NCBI RefSeq assembly: GCF_958979055.1
Contig: NC_084896.1
Span: 26,894,001 to 26,958,000, forward strand
Origin: Alnus glutinosa
Taxonomy: Eukaryota > Streptophyta > Magnoliopsida > Fagales > Betulaceae
Direction: 5' to 3'
Length of the DNA: 64,000 nt
This document shows, piece by piece, positions 45,041-54,141 of this stretch. Each line of letters starts with the position of its first letter. Position 1 is the first letter of the stretch. The notes below the pieces were generated by a model that was not told where the DNA came from, did not search any database, and worked only from the letters and a program-made list of their open reading frames with translations. Made by a program: the position numbers and the translations under genes.

Positions 45041-45535
45041 TCACAGAGGGACGTGCAGTGCATGCATGAGGACAAAAATCTTGCTATGCTAATTGGCGTA
45101 GAGCGACGCTATGTGGCGGTGGAGAGGTTTGCAGCAAGGCCCTTGAGCGCGGTGGTTGCCGTGGTTGGGAGGGAGCCTGGCGACATGACTGAGCGGAGGA
45201 GTTGGTGGATGAGGGGGGGACTTGGAATCGGTTCATGAAGGCCGAGAACCAACAAGGGTTCTTGAACGAGAAACAATGCTCATCCGGGGAGACGCAAAGC
45301 TCTGAGAGAACGAACGCTTGATGGATTCTTTTGCCGTCGACATAGATAATGGATGCATTGGTGGTGCGGACACCATTTTACGATTAGTTGGGCATGCTAG
45401 AGTTGGTTGACTCTTGTGTATTTTTCCCAATTTAGAGGGAGTCTTAGGGGTCTGTGCATTATTATCTATGTGAAGCACTGCGTTGGAGCTTGCTTTAGCC
45501 CAAAAAAAAAAAAAAAAACAAAAAAACAAAAAAAA
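45041..45535 (+). mobile_element. Possible poly(A)-ended retroposon
   Basis: A moderately GC-rich 440-bp insert interrupts an AT-rich MITE-like sequence. It ends in a long A-rich tail (about 45501-45538). A clear target duplication was not found and no protein domain is seen, so it could be a SINE, a truncated LINE or a processed transcript. Confidence 0.35.
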
Positions 45536-46247
45536 ACAAAACTACTCTCACCAAACATGAAGTTTGAAATGTATTCCATTTTTTAAATTATAATTCATCT
45601 TCCCAAAAATGTTTTCCTAATTTTGTTTTCTGTTTTTTAAACCATCCAAATATATTCTAGTATTCACAATTTTAAAAATATTAAAAAAATAAATAAAAAT
45701 CATGCAGCCAAACGAACTCATTTATTCTAGTATTCGTTTATTTTTTTGTATTATGATTCATTTAATTTATATATTACGATTGAATTTCACGTCTTTATTC
45801 ATTTCTTGGGAATGGGCTTCCGAGAGAGAGAGAGACCCTGCTGATCAGTTCAAAGCCATATCTTTAGAATAACGAGAAACAGGATATCACCAATATTGTT
45901 GCCAGTCCATAACAAGCCACTAACAAATTTATAAAATAATTTCCTATAAATATTAAAATTTATAGAAAATTATTTTACAGCATATTTACAGGCTTTTGTT
46001 GCATTACACATGTAAAGATCCAGGCGGATTCACTGAATCACTAGCTGTGGTAGGGCATTATATCATGACCCTCTATCCCATTGGTTTTTACCATAACAAG
46101 ATGCAAGCCGGCAAGTCATGATCTCATGATTTTCATAATCCGACTTACTATGATATTCATGCAGTAACCGCTACTCACGAGGTTATTTTAATTATTAAAT
46201 GTGGTTATTAATTGTTATCCACGTATAAGGTAACAAACATTTTGGGC

Positions 46248-46278
<31 letters not shown>

Positions 46279-46422
46279 GCCTCTATTAAGACATATTTTA
46301 AAAGATTTTTAAAATGTTTTGGAGCCATTTTTAGTGTTTTGGTGTTGTTTTAATATTTTTTTAAAATAAAAAATAAATAGTGTTTTAAATGAAATCCATA
46401 TCTTGATTTCATATTCTAGCTT
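45536..46422. other. Intergenic DNA, no gene
   Basis: AT-rich, with a second half of the MITE-like element (to about 45720) and a poly-T run at 46255-46278. A small palindrome (AAATTTTATAAAATAATTTC / GAAATTATTTTA-type) lies near 45928-45975. Confidence 0.5.
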
Positions 46423-46434
46423 AAAAATGACAAA

Positions 46435-47346
46435 GAATAACTGAGATTTGGTGTGTTCAGGGGGGGGTTCTACGCCTCCCTCCCCTGGTGGTGTTGTCCT
46501 CCTTGCCCTTTAGGAGAGGTTTTAGTTCCTCACTGGTTAGATCCAGTAGAGTTTAGGTGCTTCTCAGCCTTTAAGGCGAAGGAGTTTTGTTCCCCCCGGG
46601 TTAGATCCAGTAGTGGTTGTTGTTCCCTGACAGTAGACTTCACAGTTCTAGGTTGAGGAGCGATTTTTCCGGTGCCTCCGGCGGAGTTTTTTACTGACAT
46701 GGTCTTTTTTGTTTTGGGTTTTCTTTGTAGTTAGATCTGCTCTCTCCGGCGGGCTTTCTCAAGGCACGCGCCTCTCCACGGGGTTCACCGGTCTTTTCCG
46801 ATCCTGCAGCTTCCAGCTACGGTCGTGCCAGCTCTCCACGCTCGGCACGTTACCTGCACGCGCCAGGGATGTAACTCCCTGATCCGGCGTGTGTGGGTCA
46901 CGGCTTGTCTTCTAGGGTGCGATGGCTGGTTTCCTGGTGGTTAGGGGGTCTTTCGGTGGATTTCTGGTGCAGAACAGGTCCCTTGCGGCGGCGCGTGGCC
47001 TGCACACGCTGTCACCGGCGGCGTCGTTCCCGGCTCCGGTTCCGTTTTGGTTTCTGTCTAGGATGTTTTGTTGGTTTTTTTCTTTCCACAGTTAGCCTGT
47101 GTGATGCTTAAATATTACGAGACTATTTGTTGACTTAGGGGCTAAATCTGCCATCTTTTATTTGTTATTTGTGCTGATTTGTAAAGAGTGGCTTATTGGA
47201 ATCCTTGTAATATTTTTGTATTGTTGAGGTTGTTGTTCAAGTCAGGTTTTCTGACTTTGGGTGTTGAGGTCTTGTACCTATGTATTGGTCCTTGCCCTGG
47301 GACTTCTTCTGAAGCAATGTATAATAGCACATGTTATTTGTTCAAA
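46435..47346 (+). mobile_element. Retroposon with poly(A) end and 12-bp duplication
   Basis: A GC-rich segment in AT-rich surroundings starts just after AAAAATGACAAA (46423-46434). It ends in an A run followed by the same 12 bases (47347-47358). This arrangement is typical of target-primed reverse transcription. The body repeats GGTTAGATCCAGTAG twice (about 46533 and 46597). No reverse transcriptase motif is visible, so it is either the 5'-truncated end of a LINE or a large SINE-like copy. Confidence 0.5.
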
Positions 47347-47358
47347 AAAAATGACAAA

Positions 47359-48140
47359 AAAAATACAGACATCCTAAATGGGTTCATCCAGAAAATACAA
47401 ATATACAAATAACAGTTGTTCCAATGTAAATCCAACAACACTACAAATCTAACAAACATAAAAACAATGCGATTTTATTGAATTTGTTATACAAATTAAG
47501 TGCATATATCCGTTTATCCTAAAACAGCTATCCACATATGCGAATAGCAGTTAGTTGCGGTTAATAATTTCCCATTTTTACATGATGGCCGAACCGCGCC
47601 ATGACTATTTGAAGATGGTTTCTGCCACCCGATGTGGTCGAATGGGGTAATTCAACCACCCCATTTGGCCAAAGAGGGAGTGGCCTCTTGTTTATTTATT
47701 TATTTATTTTCATTTATTTTCATTTATTTTCTAGTACTAATTTTTTATTTTCAATAAAATAGTTAATGAGCATACTAAATGCACCCTCGGTCTTCGCATG
47801 GAGTAAAGCTATAAGGAGGATTAGAATTTTTTTCGTATCCTCTTAAATGTAATGTGACTTTTAAATCACTATTAAATCAAAATCTAATAATATTAATCTC
47901 AAATTTAATAATAATTTTAAAAATTATATCACATTTAAAATGACAGAAGAAAACTCCACATTGTAAGAGGTAGGCATAGCGTATAAAAAAGGGTTAAAAA
48001 AATAAAAACATGAGAAGAAAGTATAAAAAGAATTCATTTGGTCTCCGACACAAGCAAATCATAAAGAACAAAAGAACAAAGTGAATTTGCTCGGAGAGGT
48101 AGGCATAATTGGCATTAAGTAATTATATTTTCCCTCTATT
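47359..48140. other. Intergenic DNA with a small foldback-family fragment
   Basis: No gene. A GC-rich fragment at about 47585-47690 (ATGGCCGAACCGCGCC, CAACCACCCCATTTGGCC) resembles the foldback cores at 2720-3040 and 27080-27235. Confidence 0.45.
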
Positions 48141-48268
48141 TATTTTCTTTTGCCTCGGAATATGAGTTAAGCTTAGAAAAGGAAAAACGTTTGTTAGTGG
48201 TTTTGCTAAGCTTTTTTCCACTGTCGGGTGAGGGATCAGGGAAAACAAGAAAAGCTCTTCCAAAGACA
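48141..48268 (+). promoter_or_regulatory. Orphan leader exon of fragment F
   Basis: 'TTTTGCCTCGGAATATGAGTTAAGC' through 'AAAGCTCTTCCAAAGACA' parallels the leader exon of gene E and ends in the same donor GTAAGT (GT at 48269). Confidence 0.5.
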
Positions 48269-48511
48269 GTAAGTAATTATATACTTTTAATCATTTTTCA
48301 AGTGATTTATTTAGCAGATGACTAACGAAAGCTCCCATATTTATGTAGTTTTAGCAAATTTATGGTAGCCTTTCAATAAATTCATTTATATATATGAACA
48401 ACCATATATAGAAGAATTTGTTCAATTCCACTTCCACCTCTCATTATAAATTTCTCTTTCAAATTTTTTATTTTTATTTTTTTAACTAGCCTAATTGGCT
48501 AATTGATTAGA

Positions 48512-48668
48512 TTCAGGCTTTCATGATAAATGTGAATGAAAATTCTGAAATTCATGCAAATGACATCACACAAATGCTAGAAGAAATGTCGGAGCCTCCC
48601 TTATCACCTAAATGTTGTATCTACAGGGTTCCACATGTTCTTCGCAAATTGAATGAAGAAGCCTACTA
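48512..48668 (+). pseudogene. DUF247 fragment F (N-terminal part only)
   Basis: Encodes the INVNENSEI-type N-terminus and the 'CCIYRVPHVLRKLNEEAY' block, then stops at TAA (48667). It matches the first quarter of a DUF247 gene. The remaining three quarters are absent: unrelated sequence follows directly. The leader exon upstream matches E, so F is the start of an additional gene copy truncated by an insertion or deletion. Confidence 0.8.
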
Positions 48669-49140
48669 AAAATAATAAATAGACTCCAAAGCAACCACAC
48701 CCATGCAATTAACAAAATATATAAAGCAGTTAATATAGATATTTGGTTGTGAAGAAGAAATTCTTTGAACTCAAAGAGAAAAACAACCACGGTACAACCA
48801 AATCCAGAAAATCAATTCAATTACAAAGAACAACGAATTACAAGATATTCATACTCACAAAACCTTTGTAGTCATCACTTGTCTGCTTTTCTGCTAGAAC
48901 CTCTGGAGAGTTCTTCTTCTTGATCTCCTTAACCGAAACTCCGGTTCGCTTCAATTGTTCAACATTGATGGTTGAACTAAAAACTTTAAGAGAGATATAA
49001 CATTAATAATCTAGGTTTAAAACCCTCTCTTAACACACAGATTTCCAAAGTATAATCCTTAATAAAACCTTGTCTAGAAACTCCTTTAAATAGACCTTAG
49101 AAACCCTAATACTAATCAAGAAATAATTTCTAAGCGGCGG
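48669..49140. other. Unassigned insert between fragment F and gene G
   Basis: About 470 bp with no DUF247 similarity. TTTAAATAGACC near 49084 and the overall texture would fit an LTR fragment, but no ends or duplications were found. It stops just before the G leader exon (GCAGCTCAAG). Confidence 0.35.
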
Positions 49141-49438
49141 TGTTCGCAGCTCAAGGTCCGTGTCTCGTTTTCTCTCTCTCTTTTATATTTTTTTTTTTAA
49201 AAAAAAAAAAAAAAAAATCACAAGTGGGATAATCTCTCCCTCTCTGGTATATATATATATATATATATATATAGATCTAAATATTTTGTGCATATCAAGG
49301 ATTTAAAAGAAACTTAGAACTAAAAAAAGAAACAGTCAAATCTAGATTGTGCAGCATCATGGCAACTGTATCCTCCAATGTTCTTAATGCTATTGACCTT
49401 GTCTTTGTCATTAGGAAATTTCAGAAACAAGTTGCTAG
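49141..49438 (+). promoter_or_regulatory. Leader exon and intron of gene G
   Basis: CAGCTCAAG followed by donor GTCCGT (GT at 49156) corresponds to the duplicated leader of gene C. A poly-A run and (TA)n (about 49248-49274) lie in the intron. GTCTTTGTCATTAG at 49401-49414 is the acceptor and the ATG follows at 49439. Confidence 0.55.
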
Positions 49439-50746
49439 ATGGAAGAATCAGCAAGTGCAGAAATCCAAGTCGAAGCAAATGCTTCAATCGGAAATGAACT
49501 TCAAAACAGAGCGTTGGTAATTGACATCACTCAAATGCTAAAAAGTTCTAAACCTCCCTTCTCTCCCTTATCACCTGGATTTTGTATCTACAGGGTTCCA
49601 CATGATATTCGCGAATTGAATGAAAAGGTCTACACTCCTACGTATATATCAATAGGGCCTTTTCATCATGACGATAAAACATTGGAAATCATGGAAAAGC
49701 TTAAAGTGAAATATTTCAAGATATTTGTGGAAAAGGCTGCGCTAAACGTGGAGAAATTAGTAAGCACTATAAGGGATAGGGAAGGAGATGTTCGACGTTG
49801 TTATGCAGAGACTAGCACAATTACCAGCGATAATTATGTGAAAATGATCCTGCTAGATGCAAGCTTCATTATTGTGTTTTTCCTGATCTTCTCCATGCCT
49901 ACAGAATGGGGGTGTGATGACGAGTTTACAATATTAACGTCACAATTGATGGATGACATGTCGTTGCTTGAAAATCAACTTCCTTTCTTTATTATTCAGG
50001 AATTATACAACCTAGCGTTTGCATCTCACTCAAACTACCCTTCCTTCACTCAGCTTGCCTTTACATTCTTTAGGCAGTACAACACTCAAAACATGTCTCC
50101 CGATCTCAATTTTGAAATAAAACACTTCGTTGATTTGTTAAGAACCTTTTTTCTACCCCAACCACACAGGCTACCACAAAGATATCGTCGCGAAAGTGTT
50201 ACGCATTTGTACACTGCGAGCCAGTTGCACGAGGCAGGAGTGAAGTTTAAGGTGAGCTTAAGCAAATGCTTATTTGACTTAAAATTCACAAACGGAGTGC
50301 TGGAAATACCATGCTTTCAACTAAATTATTCTGTGGAGCGTTTCTTTCGAAACGTCATGGCCTTGGAGCAAATTTACTATCGTTGGGATCGTTATGTTTC
50401 CGATTATATTCGCATATTGGATTTCCTTATTGACACTGCCAAAGATGTGGATTTACTTGTGCGAAAAAGGATCCTGGTCAATACTAATTTAGGCGACAGC
50501 AATAAAGTGGCAACTTTGGTCAACAATCTCAACAAAAATACTTTTACCTTAAACACGAACTCTAATTATTGTCGTCTTTGTGAAGATTTGAATACATTCT
50601 ATGAAGATCCCCGTCATAGTTGGAAGGCTACCTTGAGACGTGATTATTTTGACAATCCTTGGAAGACTACTGCTACCATAGTTGCTATTATCCTTTTGGT
50701 GCTCACTCTCACACAGACTATATGCTCTATTATCTCATTACAATAA
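49439..50746 (+). CDS. DUF247/UPF0481 family protein G, intact
   Basis: 435 codons, complete. Blocks: CIYRVP (49-54), ISIGPFHHD (70-78), MILLDASFIIVFFLI (136-150), LLENQLPFFIIQELY (176-190), a 'VTHLYTASQLHEAGVKFK' region, AKDVDLLVRKRI, and the terminal hydrophobic segment (414-435, IVAIILLVLTLTQTICS), a probable membrane anchor. The N-terminus MEESASAEIQ is identical to gene C over ten residues, but G lacks the roughly 30-residue Ser/Gly/Asn-rich stretch of C. Its 3' flank is shared with C and is split by the 11-kb Tat element. Function not known. Confidence 0.93.
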   Translation: MEESASAEIQVEANASIGNELQNRALVIDITQMLKSSKPPFSPLSPGFCIYRVPHDIRELNEKVYTPTYISIGPFHHDDKTLEIMEKLKVKYFKIFVEKAALNVEKLVSTIRDREGDVRRCYAETSTITSDNYVKMILLDASFIIVFFLIFSMPTEWGCDDEFTILTSQLMDDMSLLENQLPFFIIQELYNLAFASHSNYPSFTQLAFTFFRQYNTQNMSPDLNFEIKHFVDLLRTFFLPQPHRLPQRYRRESVTHLYTASQLHEAGVKFKVSLSKCLFDLKFTNGVLEIPCFQLNYSVERFFRNVMALEQIYYRWDRYVSDYIRILDFLIDTAKDVDLLVRKRILVNTNLGDSNKVATLVNNLNKNTFTLNTNSNYCRLCEDLNTFYEDPRHSWKATLRRDYFDNPWKTTATIVAIILLVLTLTQTICSIISLQ

Positions 50747-51213
50747 ATCTGAAGTTTGTGTAATTCTAATAGTAATAAATGCGTATGTACAAAAATAAAG
50801 AAACAAATTTTTATTTTATTTTATTGTCATAACCATACTTCTGTCAGAGTATAGTGGCATAGGAATTTGTGTTTTTGATAAACAAAAGTAGAAATTCATC
50901 CTTCATAACCATCCCTGTGACATCTTGGAAGCACAACAAATATGTAGTTCATGTACGAAAGGGGTAAAAAGGTCGGTTTGGGGCTTTTCATTCATCTACA
51001 AATGGCATCACAAGCTTAAATTTTTTTTTATAATTTTATATATAATCTTTTATGTGCCTCTCTCTCTTCCTTTGTATTATTTCATTGGTTTATTATACCC
51101 TCCTCTATTGCTATGATGTTTGAAGTGATTTTTGTACTTCTCCTAAAAAAAATCAAAGAGAAGCAAAAGCATCAACTAAAAATGTCTAATTGATGGTTTT
51201 AGTTCTCAAGGTC
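50747..51213 (+). other. 3' flank of gene G up to the Tat insertion
   Basis: Matches the gene C flank (27571-28035). No gene. The last five bases AGGTC (51209-51213) are the duplicated target of the Tat element. Confidence 0.75.
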
Positions 51214-51407
51214 TGTTGGGACAAATATAGATCTTCTCGGATGTTGGGCCCAATCCGGGATATGGGCCCTCTCTGATCCACCCGACCAGGCCCAAATGTC
51301 GGAAGAAATATAATCTACCCGGGCCCATTGAGGCCACTTGGGCCCAAGTCTGTTGCAACTGGACTGAGTTGGCGATCCAAATGATAGTTGGTATCCGTAT
51401 CTGCAGG

Positions 51408-51560
51408 CGTCTCGGCAGTACCCGGAATCTAAGGGACACGATGCACGTCATGGAAGTCATGCGTCTCGGCAGTACCCGGAATCTAAGGGACACGATGCAC
51501 GTCATGGAAGTCATGCGTCTCGGCAGTACCCTGAATCTAAGGACACGACGCATGTCATGG
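51408..51560 (+). repeat. 54-bp tandem repeat in the LTR
   Basis: Units start GCGTCTCGGCAGTACCC and end GGAAGTCAT. There are two complete units and a partial third with small changes. The same array is present in the 3' LTR (about 61686-61838). Confidence 0.9.
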
Positions 51561-51677
51561 GACCCCATGATACCACCGAGATCTACGGAATCTGGAAGAG
51601 TTGTTTACATGGAGCCACGTCTCCTCCAACCGCCTCATGCACGAATTGTGAAGCTAATAGAACTGCTCCATAACCTC

Positions 51678-51685
51678 TATAAATA
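51678..51685 (+). promoter_or_regulatory. TATA box of the Tat element
   Basis: TATAAATA after CCTC, mid-LTR; the only good TATA in the LTR. Confidence 0.65.
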
Positions 51686-51776
51686 CAAGAACTGCTTCAG
51701 ATGCTAAGGTACATGCTAATCAGTCTCTTTGGCATTATTCTGCGCATTTATTCTCAGAACCATACACTTACTTAAG

Positions 51777-51823
51777 CATCGGAGCGGGGTTGTCGGAACC
51801 CCCCGACGCAGCTCTACTTTTCA
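51777..51823 (+). ncRNA. Conserved LTR stem-loop (structural RNA signal)
   Basis: CATCGGAG is followed by the stem GGGGTT (51786-51791), loop GTCGG and AACCCC (51797-51802), then a pyrimidine-rich stretch ending TTTTCAG. The same layout with different but still complementary stems occurs at 16635-16652, 36324-36344 (minus) and 15128-15151. Probably part of the element RNA near R/U5; its role is unknown. Confidence 0.5.
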
Positions 51824-51902
51824 GGTGAACCAGATACAACCGGGAGCAACTTTATCCAACATCTGATCGACACGTCACCTACCGGAAACTGTCTCAACAG
51901 TT

Positions 51903-51920
51903 TGGCGCCGTCTGTGGGAA
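51903..51920 (+). promoter_or_regulatory. Primer-binding site of the Tat element
   Basis: TGGCGCCGTCTGTGGGAA begins three bases after the LTR. The TGGCGCCG core is common in plant Tat and Athila elements; which tRNA primes it I did not determine. Confidence 0.8.
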
Positions 51921-51954
51921 CGACTTATATCGTTTTCCTAAAAAAAAATCCGTT

Positions 51955-54141
51955 ATGGTGAATACTCGATCAGAAACCAACCGAGTTCCTCGGGATGACC
52001 GAAATGCCCGAGACGAAGGAAACTCCAACGATCCCCAATTCGCTCTCCTGAATGAAAGAATGGAGCAGATGGCCAAGAGCATCGAGGATTTGGCCACCAT
52101 GAATGCTGTCCTTCAAGCCCGGGTTCCAGAACTTCACCGAACTATCACTGACCCAGGAAATCGAGAGGAAGGCAGCCGAGTCGAAGGAACAGAGGAGCCG
52201 AACAAAGAAGAAGAAGTCCCGGGAAATCCTCCACCTGTTCAACCCGAAGCAGCAAGGGCGGTAGAAGGCATGATTGCTCGGTTGGAACAAAGATGCAATG
52301 TTCTAACCGCAGCTATTCAACGGAACGATAAGGGAAAAGCTTCCTTGGTGGAAAACCTTCTACAGAAGACCACCTCCCCATTCACCGAGGAGGTGGCAAA
52401 TATCTGCCTTCCTGAGAAGTTCAAAGTCCCAGAGATCCCGTTTTATACGGGACTTGAAGATCCTGTGGAGCACCTAGATAATTTCAGAGCTCACATAGAT
52501 CTCCATCGAACACCCGAGATGGTGGCCTGCCGAGCCTTCCCTTTGACCCTCTCAGGCAATGCCCGTGACTGGTTCAGGAGCCTCCCGCCAAATTCCATTC
52601 ATCATTTCGAGGACCTCGGCAGGATGTTCCTGACGCAATTCATGGCCGGCAGGGTCAGAAGAAAACCGTCAGGATCCTTAATGTCAATGCACCAAGGACC
52701 CGAGGAATCCCTCAGAGATTTCTTTATGAGGTTCAACCAGGCTAGACTTGAAGCTGAAGCAGCAACGGATGATTTCATCTACGGAGCTCTCTTTCAGGGA
52801 ATCCGAAAAGATGGAGCACTAATGGCTGACATAGCCAGGAAGCCCCCTCAGAATTTAGATGGCTTTATGAGTAAAGCCGAGAAGTACATTAACCAGGAGG
52901 AGACACTCCGAGCTCTGTTGGGACCCGAGGCTACTCGCCCATCCACTTCCGGGAACCCAAAAAAGAAAAATCCTCGGAAAGAAGAACGGAAGCGGGTTCC
53001 AGAAGAAGAGGCCAGGCCGAAGCGGGATCAAGAGTCCCTAAGGGGTAACAACTGGACACCCCTCAATGCACCCATTATGGATGTTCTCCTGGAAATAAAG
53101 CGAGACCCGACGTACCGGAAGCCCAGACCGGTGCTCGCAAATCCGCATTCACGATACGCTGACCAGTACTGTGCGTTTCATGACACCACCGGGCATCGTA
53201 CAGAAGCCTGCATATCCTTGAGGCTTCTGATTGAACGTTTCATAGAAAACGGAAAACTTGTCCGTTTCCTCGCAGATCAGAGAATTCAGCAAAACCCGGA
53301 GCACAGCAACCGCCACCATCAGAATCGGCACCATCCGGATCAAAACAATCCCCGGGATGATCGGGGAAGAAACCAAGAAAGAGCAAGGGAACAAGAACGC
53401 AGACCAGATCCTCGGGCTGCACGAGAAAGAAGTAGGAGCCGAGCCAGACCAGAACGGCAGGAAAACCTCCTGGAAATACAGACAATTTCGGGGGGTTTCG
53501 GAGGAGGTGGAGAATCTAGCTCGGCGCGGAAGGCATATGCAAGACAGTTACGGGATTTCGAGGTATACTCGGTGCAGAAACCTCCAAAGTCCCAAAAACG
53601 AGACGCACAAGTGATCGGGTTCTCGGACGATGATTACGCAGGGGTATCACTCCCGCATACCGACGCTCTGGTGCTGAGTCTGGCCATAGCCAACCACAAA
53701 ATACACCGCGTCTTGGTTGACACAGGAAGCTCGGCTGACATCCTTTACAAGTCAGCCTTCGAGCGGATGAAGATCGATAGAAGTAAGGTGATCCCGGCAA
53801 GATATTCGCTTGTGGGATTTACAGGAGAGCAAGTACTCCCACTTGGGTCCATTGAGCTTCCGGTCACAGCAGGAATGTACCCGAGGCAGAGGACGGTAAT
53901 GGTCCGGTTCTTAATAATCGACCGACCGTCGGCCTACAATGTTATCCTCGGGAGAACAGCTCTCAACGAATTTAGGGCTGTAACCTCAACTCCTCACCTG
54001 AGCATGAAATTCCCCACCGAAGAAGGCGTCGGTGTCGAAAAAGGAGACCAGAGGATGGCCCGAGAATGTTACAATACAAGTTTGAAGAAGCTCCCGGAAG
54101 CCGCGAGACTCGGAGAGAAGGAAAAAGGTGAAGAAAAATAG
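51955..54141 (+). CDS. Tat element Gag-protease
   Basis: 728 codons. A charged N-terminus (residues 1-100) is followed by the Gag core (about 155-330; FRAHIDLHRTP, ACRAFPLTLSGNARDWF), a C-x-F-H...G-H...C motif (YCAFHDTTGHRTEAC, about 404-418) where a zinc knuckle would be, an Arg/Asn/Glu-rich basic stretch, and an aspartic protease (LVDTGSSADILY, catalytic Asp589). The frame ends at TAG (54139-54141). The sequence beyond continues in the same frame into pol, so this stop may be a real gag/pol boundary or the first of the nonsense changes seen downstream. The ATG lies about 35 bases after the primer site. Confidence 0.9.
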   Translation: MVNTRSETNRVPRDDRNARDEGNSNDPQFALLNERMEQMAKSIEDLATMNAVLQARVPELHRTITDPGNREEGSRVEGTEEPNKEEEVPGNPPPVQPEAARAVEGMIARLEQRCNVLTAAIQRNDKGKASLVENLLQKTTSPFTEEVANICLPEKFKVPEIPFYTGLEDPVEHLDNFRAHIDLHRTPEMVACRAFPLTLSGNARDWFRSLPPNSIHHFEDLGRMFLTQFMAGRVRRKPSGSLMSMHQGPEESLRDFFMRFNQARLEAEAATDDFIYGALFQGIRKDGALMADIARKPPQNLDGFMSKAEKYINQEETLRALLGPEATRPSTSGNPKKKNPRKEERKRVPEEEARPKRDQESLRGNNWTPLNAPIMDVLLEIKRDPTYRKPRPVLANPHSRYADQYCAFHDTTGHRTEACISLRLLIERFIENGKLVRFLADQRIQQNPEHSNRHHQNRHHPDQNNPRDDRGRNQERAREQERRPDPRAARERSRSRARPERQENLLEIQTISGGFGGGGESSSARKAYARQLRDFEVYSVQKPPKSQKRDAQVIGFSDDDYAGVSLPHTDALVLSLAIANHKIHRVLVDTGSSADILYKSAFERMKIDRSKVIPARYSLVGFTGEQVLPLGSIELPVTAGMYPRQRTVMVRFLIIDRPSAYNVILGRTALNEFRAVTSTPHLSMKFPTEEGVGVEKGDQRMARECYNTSLKKLPEAARLGEKEKGEEK

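Larger units (their letters stand above)
51214..51899 (+). repeat. 5' LTR of the Tat element
   Basis: 686 bp, TGTTGGGACAAATATAG to GGAAACTGTCTCAACA. It contains a 54-bp tandem repeat (about 2.6 copies, 51408-51560), the TATA box TATAAATA (51678-51685), and CATCGGAG (51777-51784) followed by a stem-loop. Confidence 0.95.

Noticed and set aside
45233-45529. 98-codon minus-strand frame
   Set aside because: Starts in the A-rich tail of a probable retroposon and has no recognised domain.
51206-51568. Minus-strand frame of 120 codons with internal repeats (and its twin at 61454)
   Set aside because: Translation of the 54-bp LTR repeats; not a gene.
53258-53614. 118-codon plus-strand frame overlapping gag
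   Set aside because: Out-of-frame shadow of the gag-protease gene.
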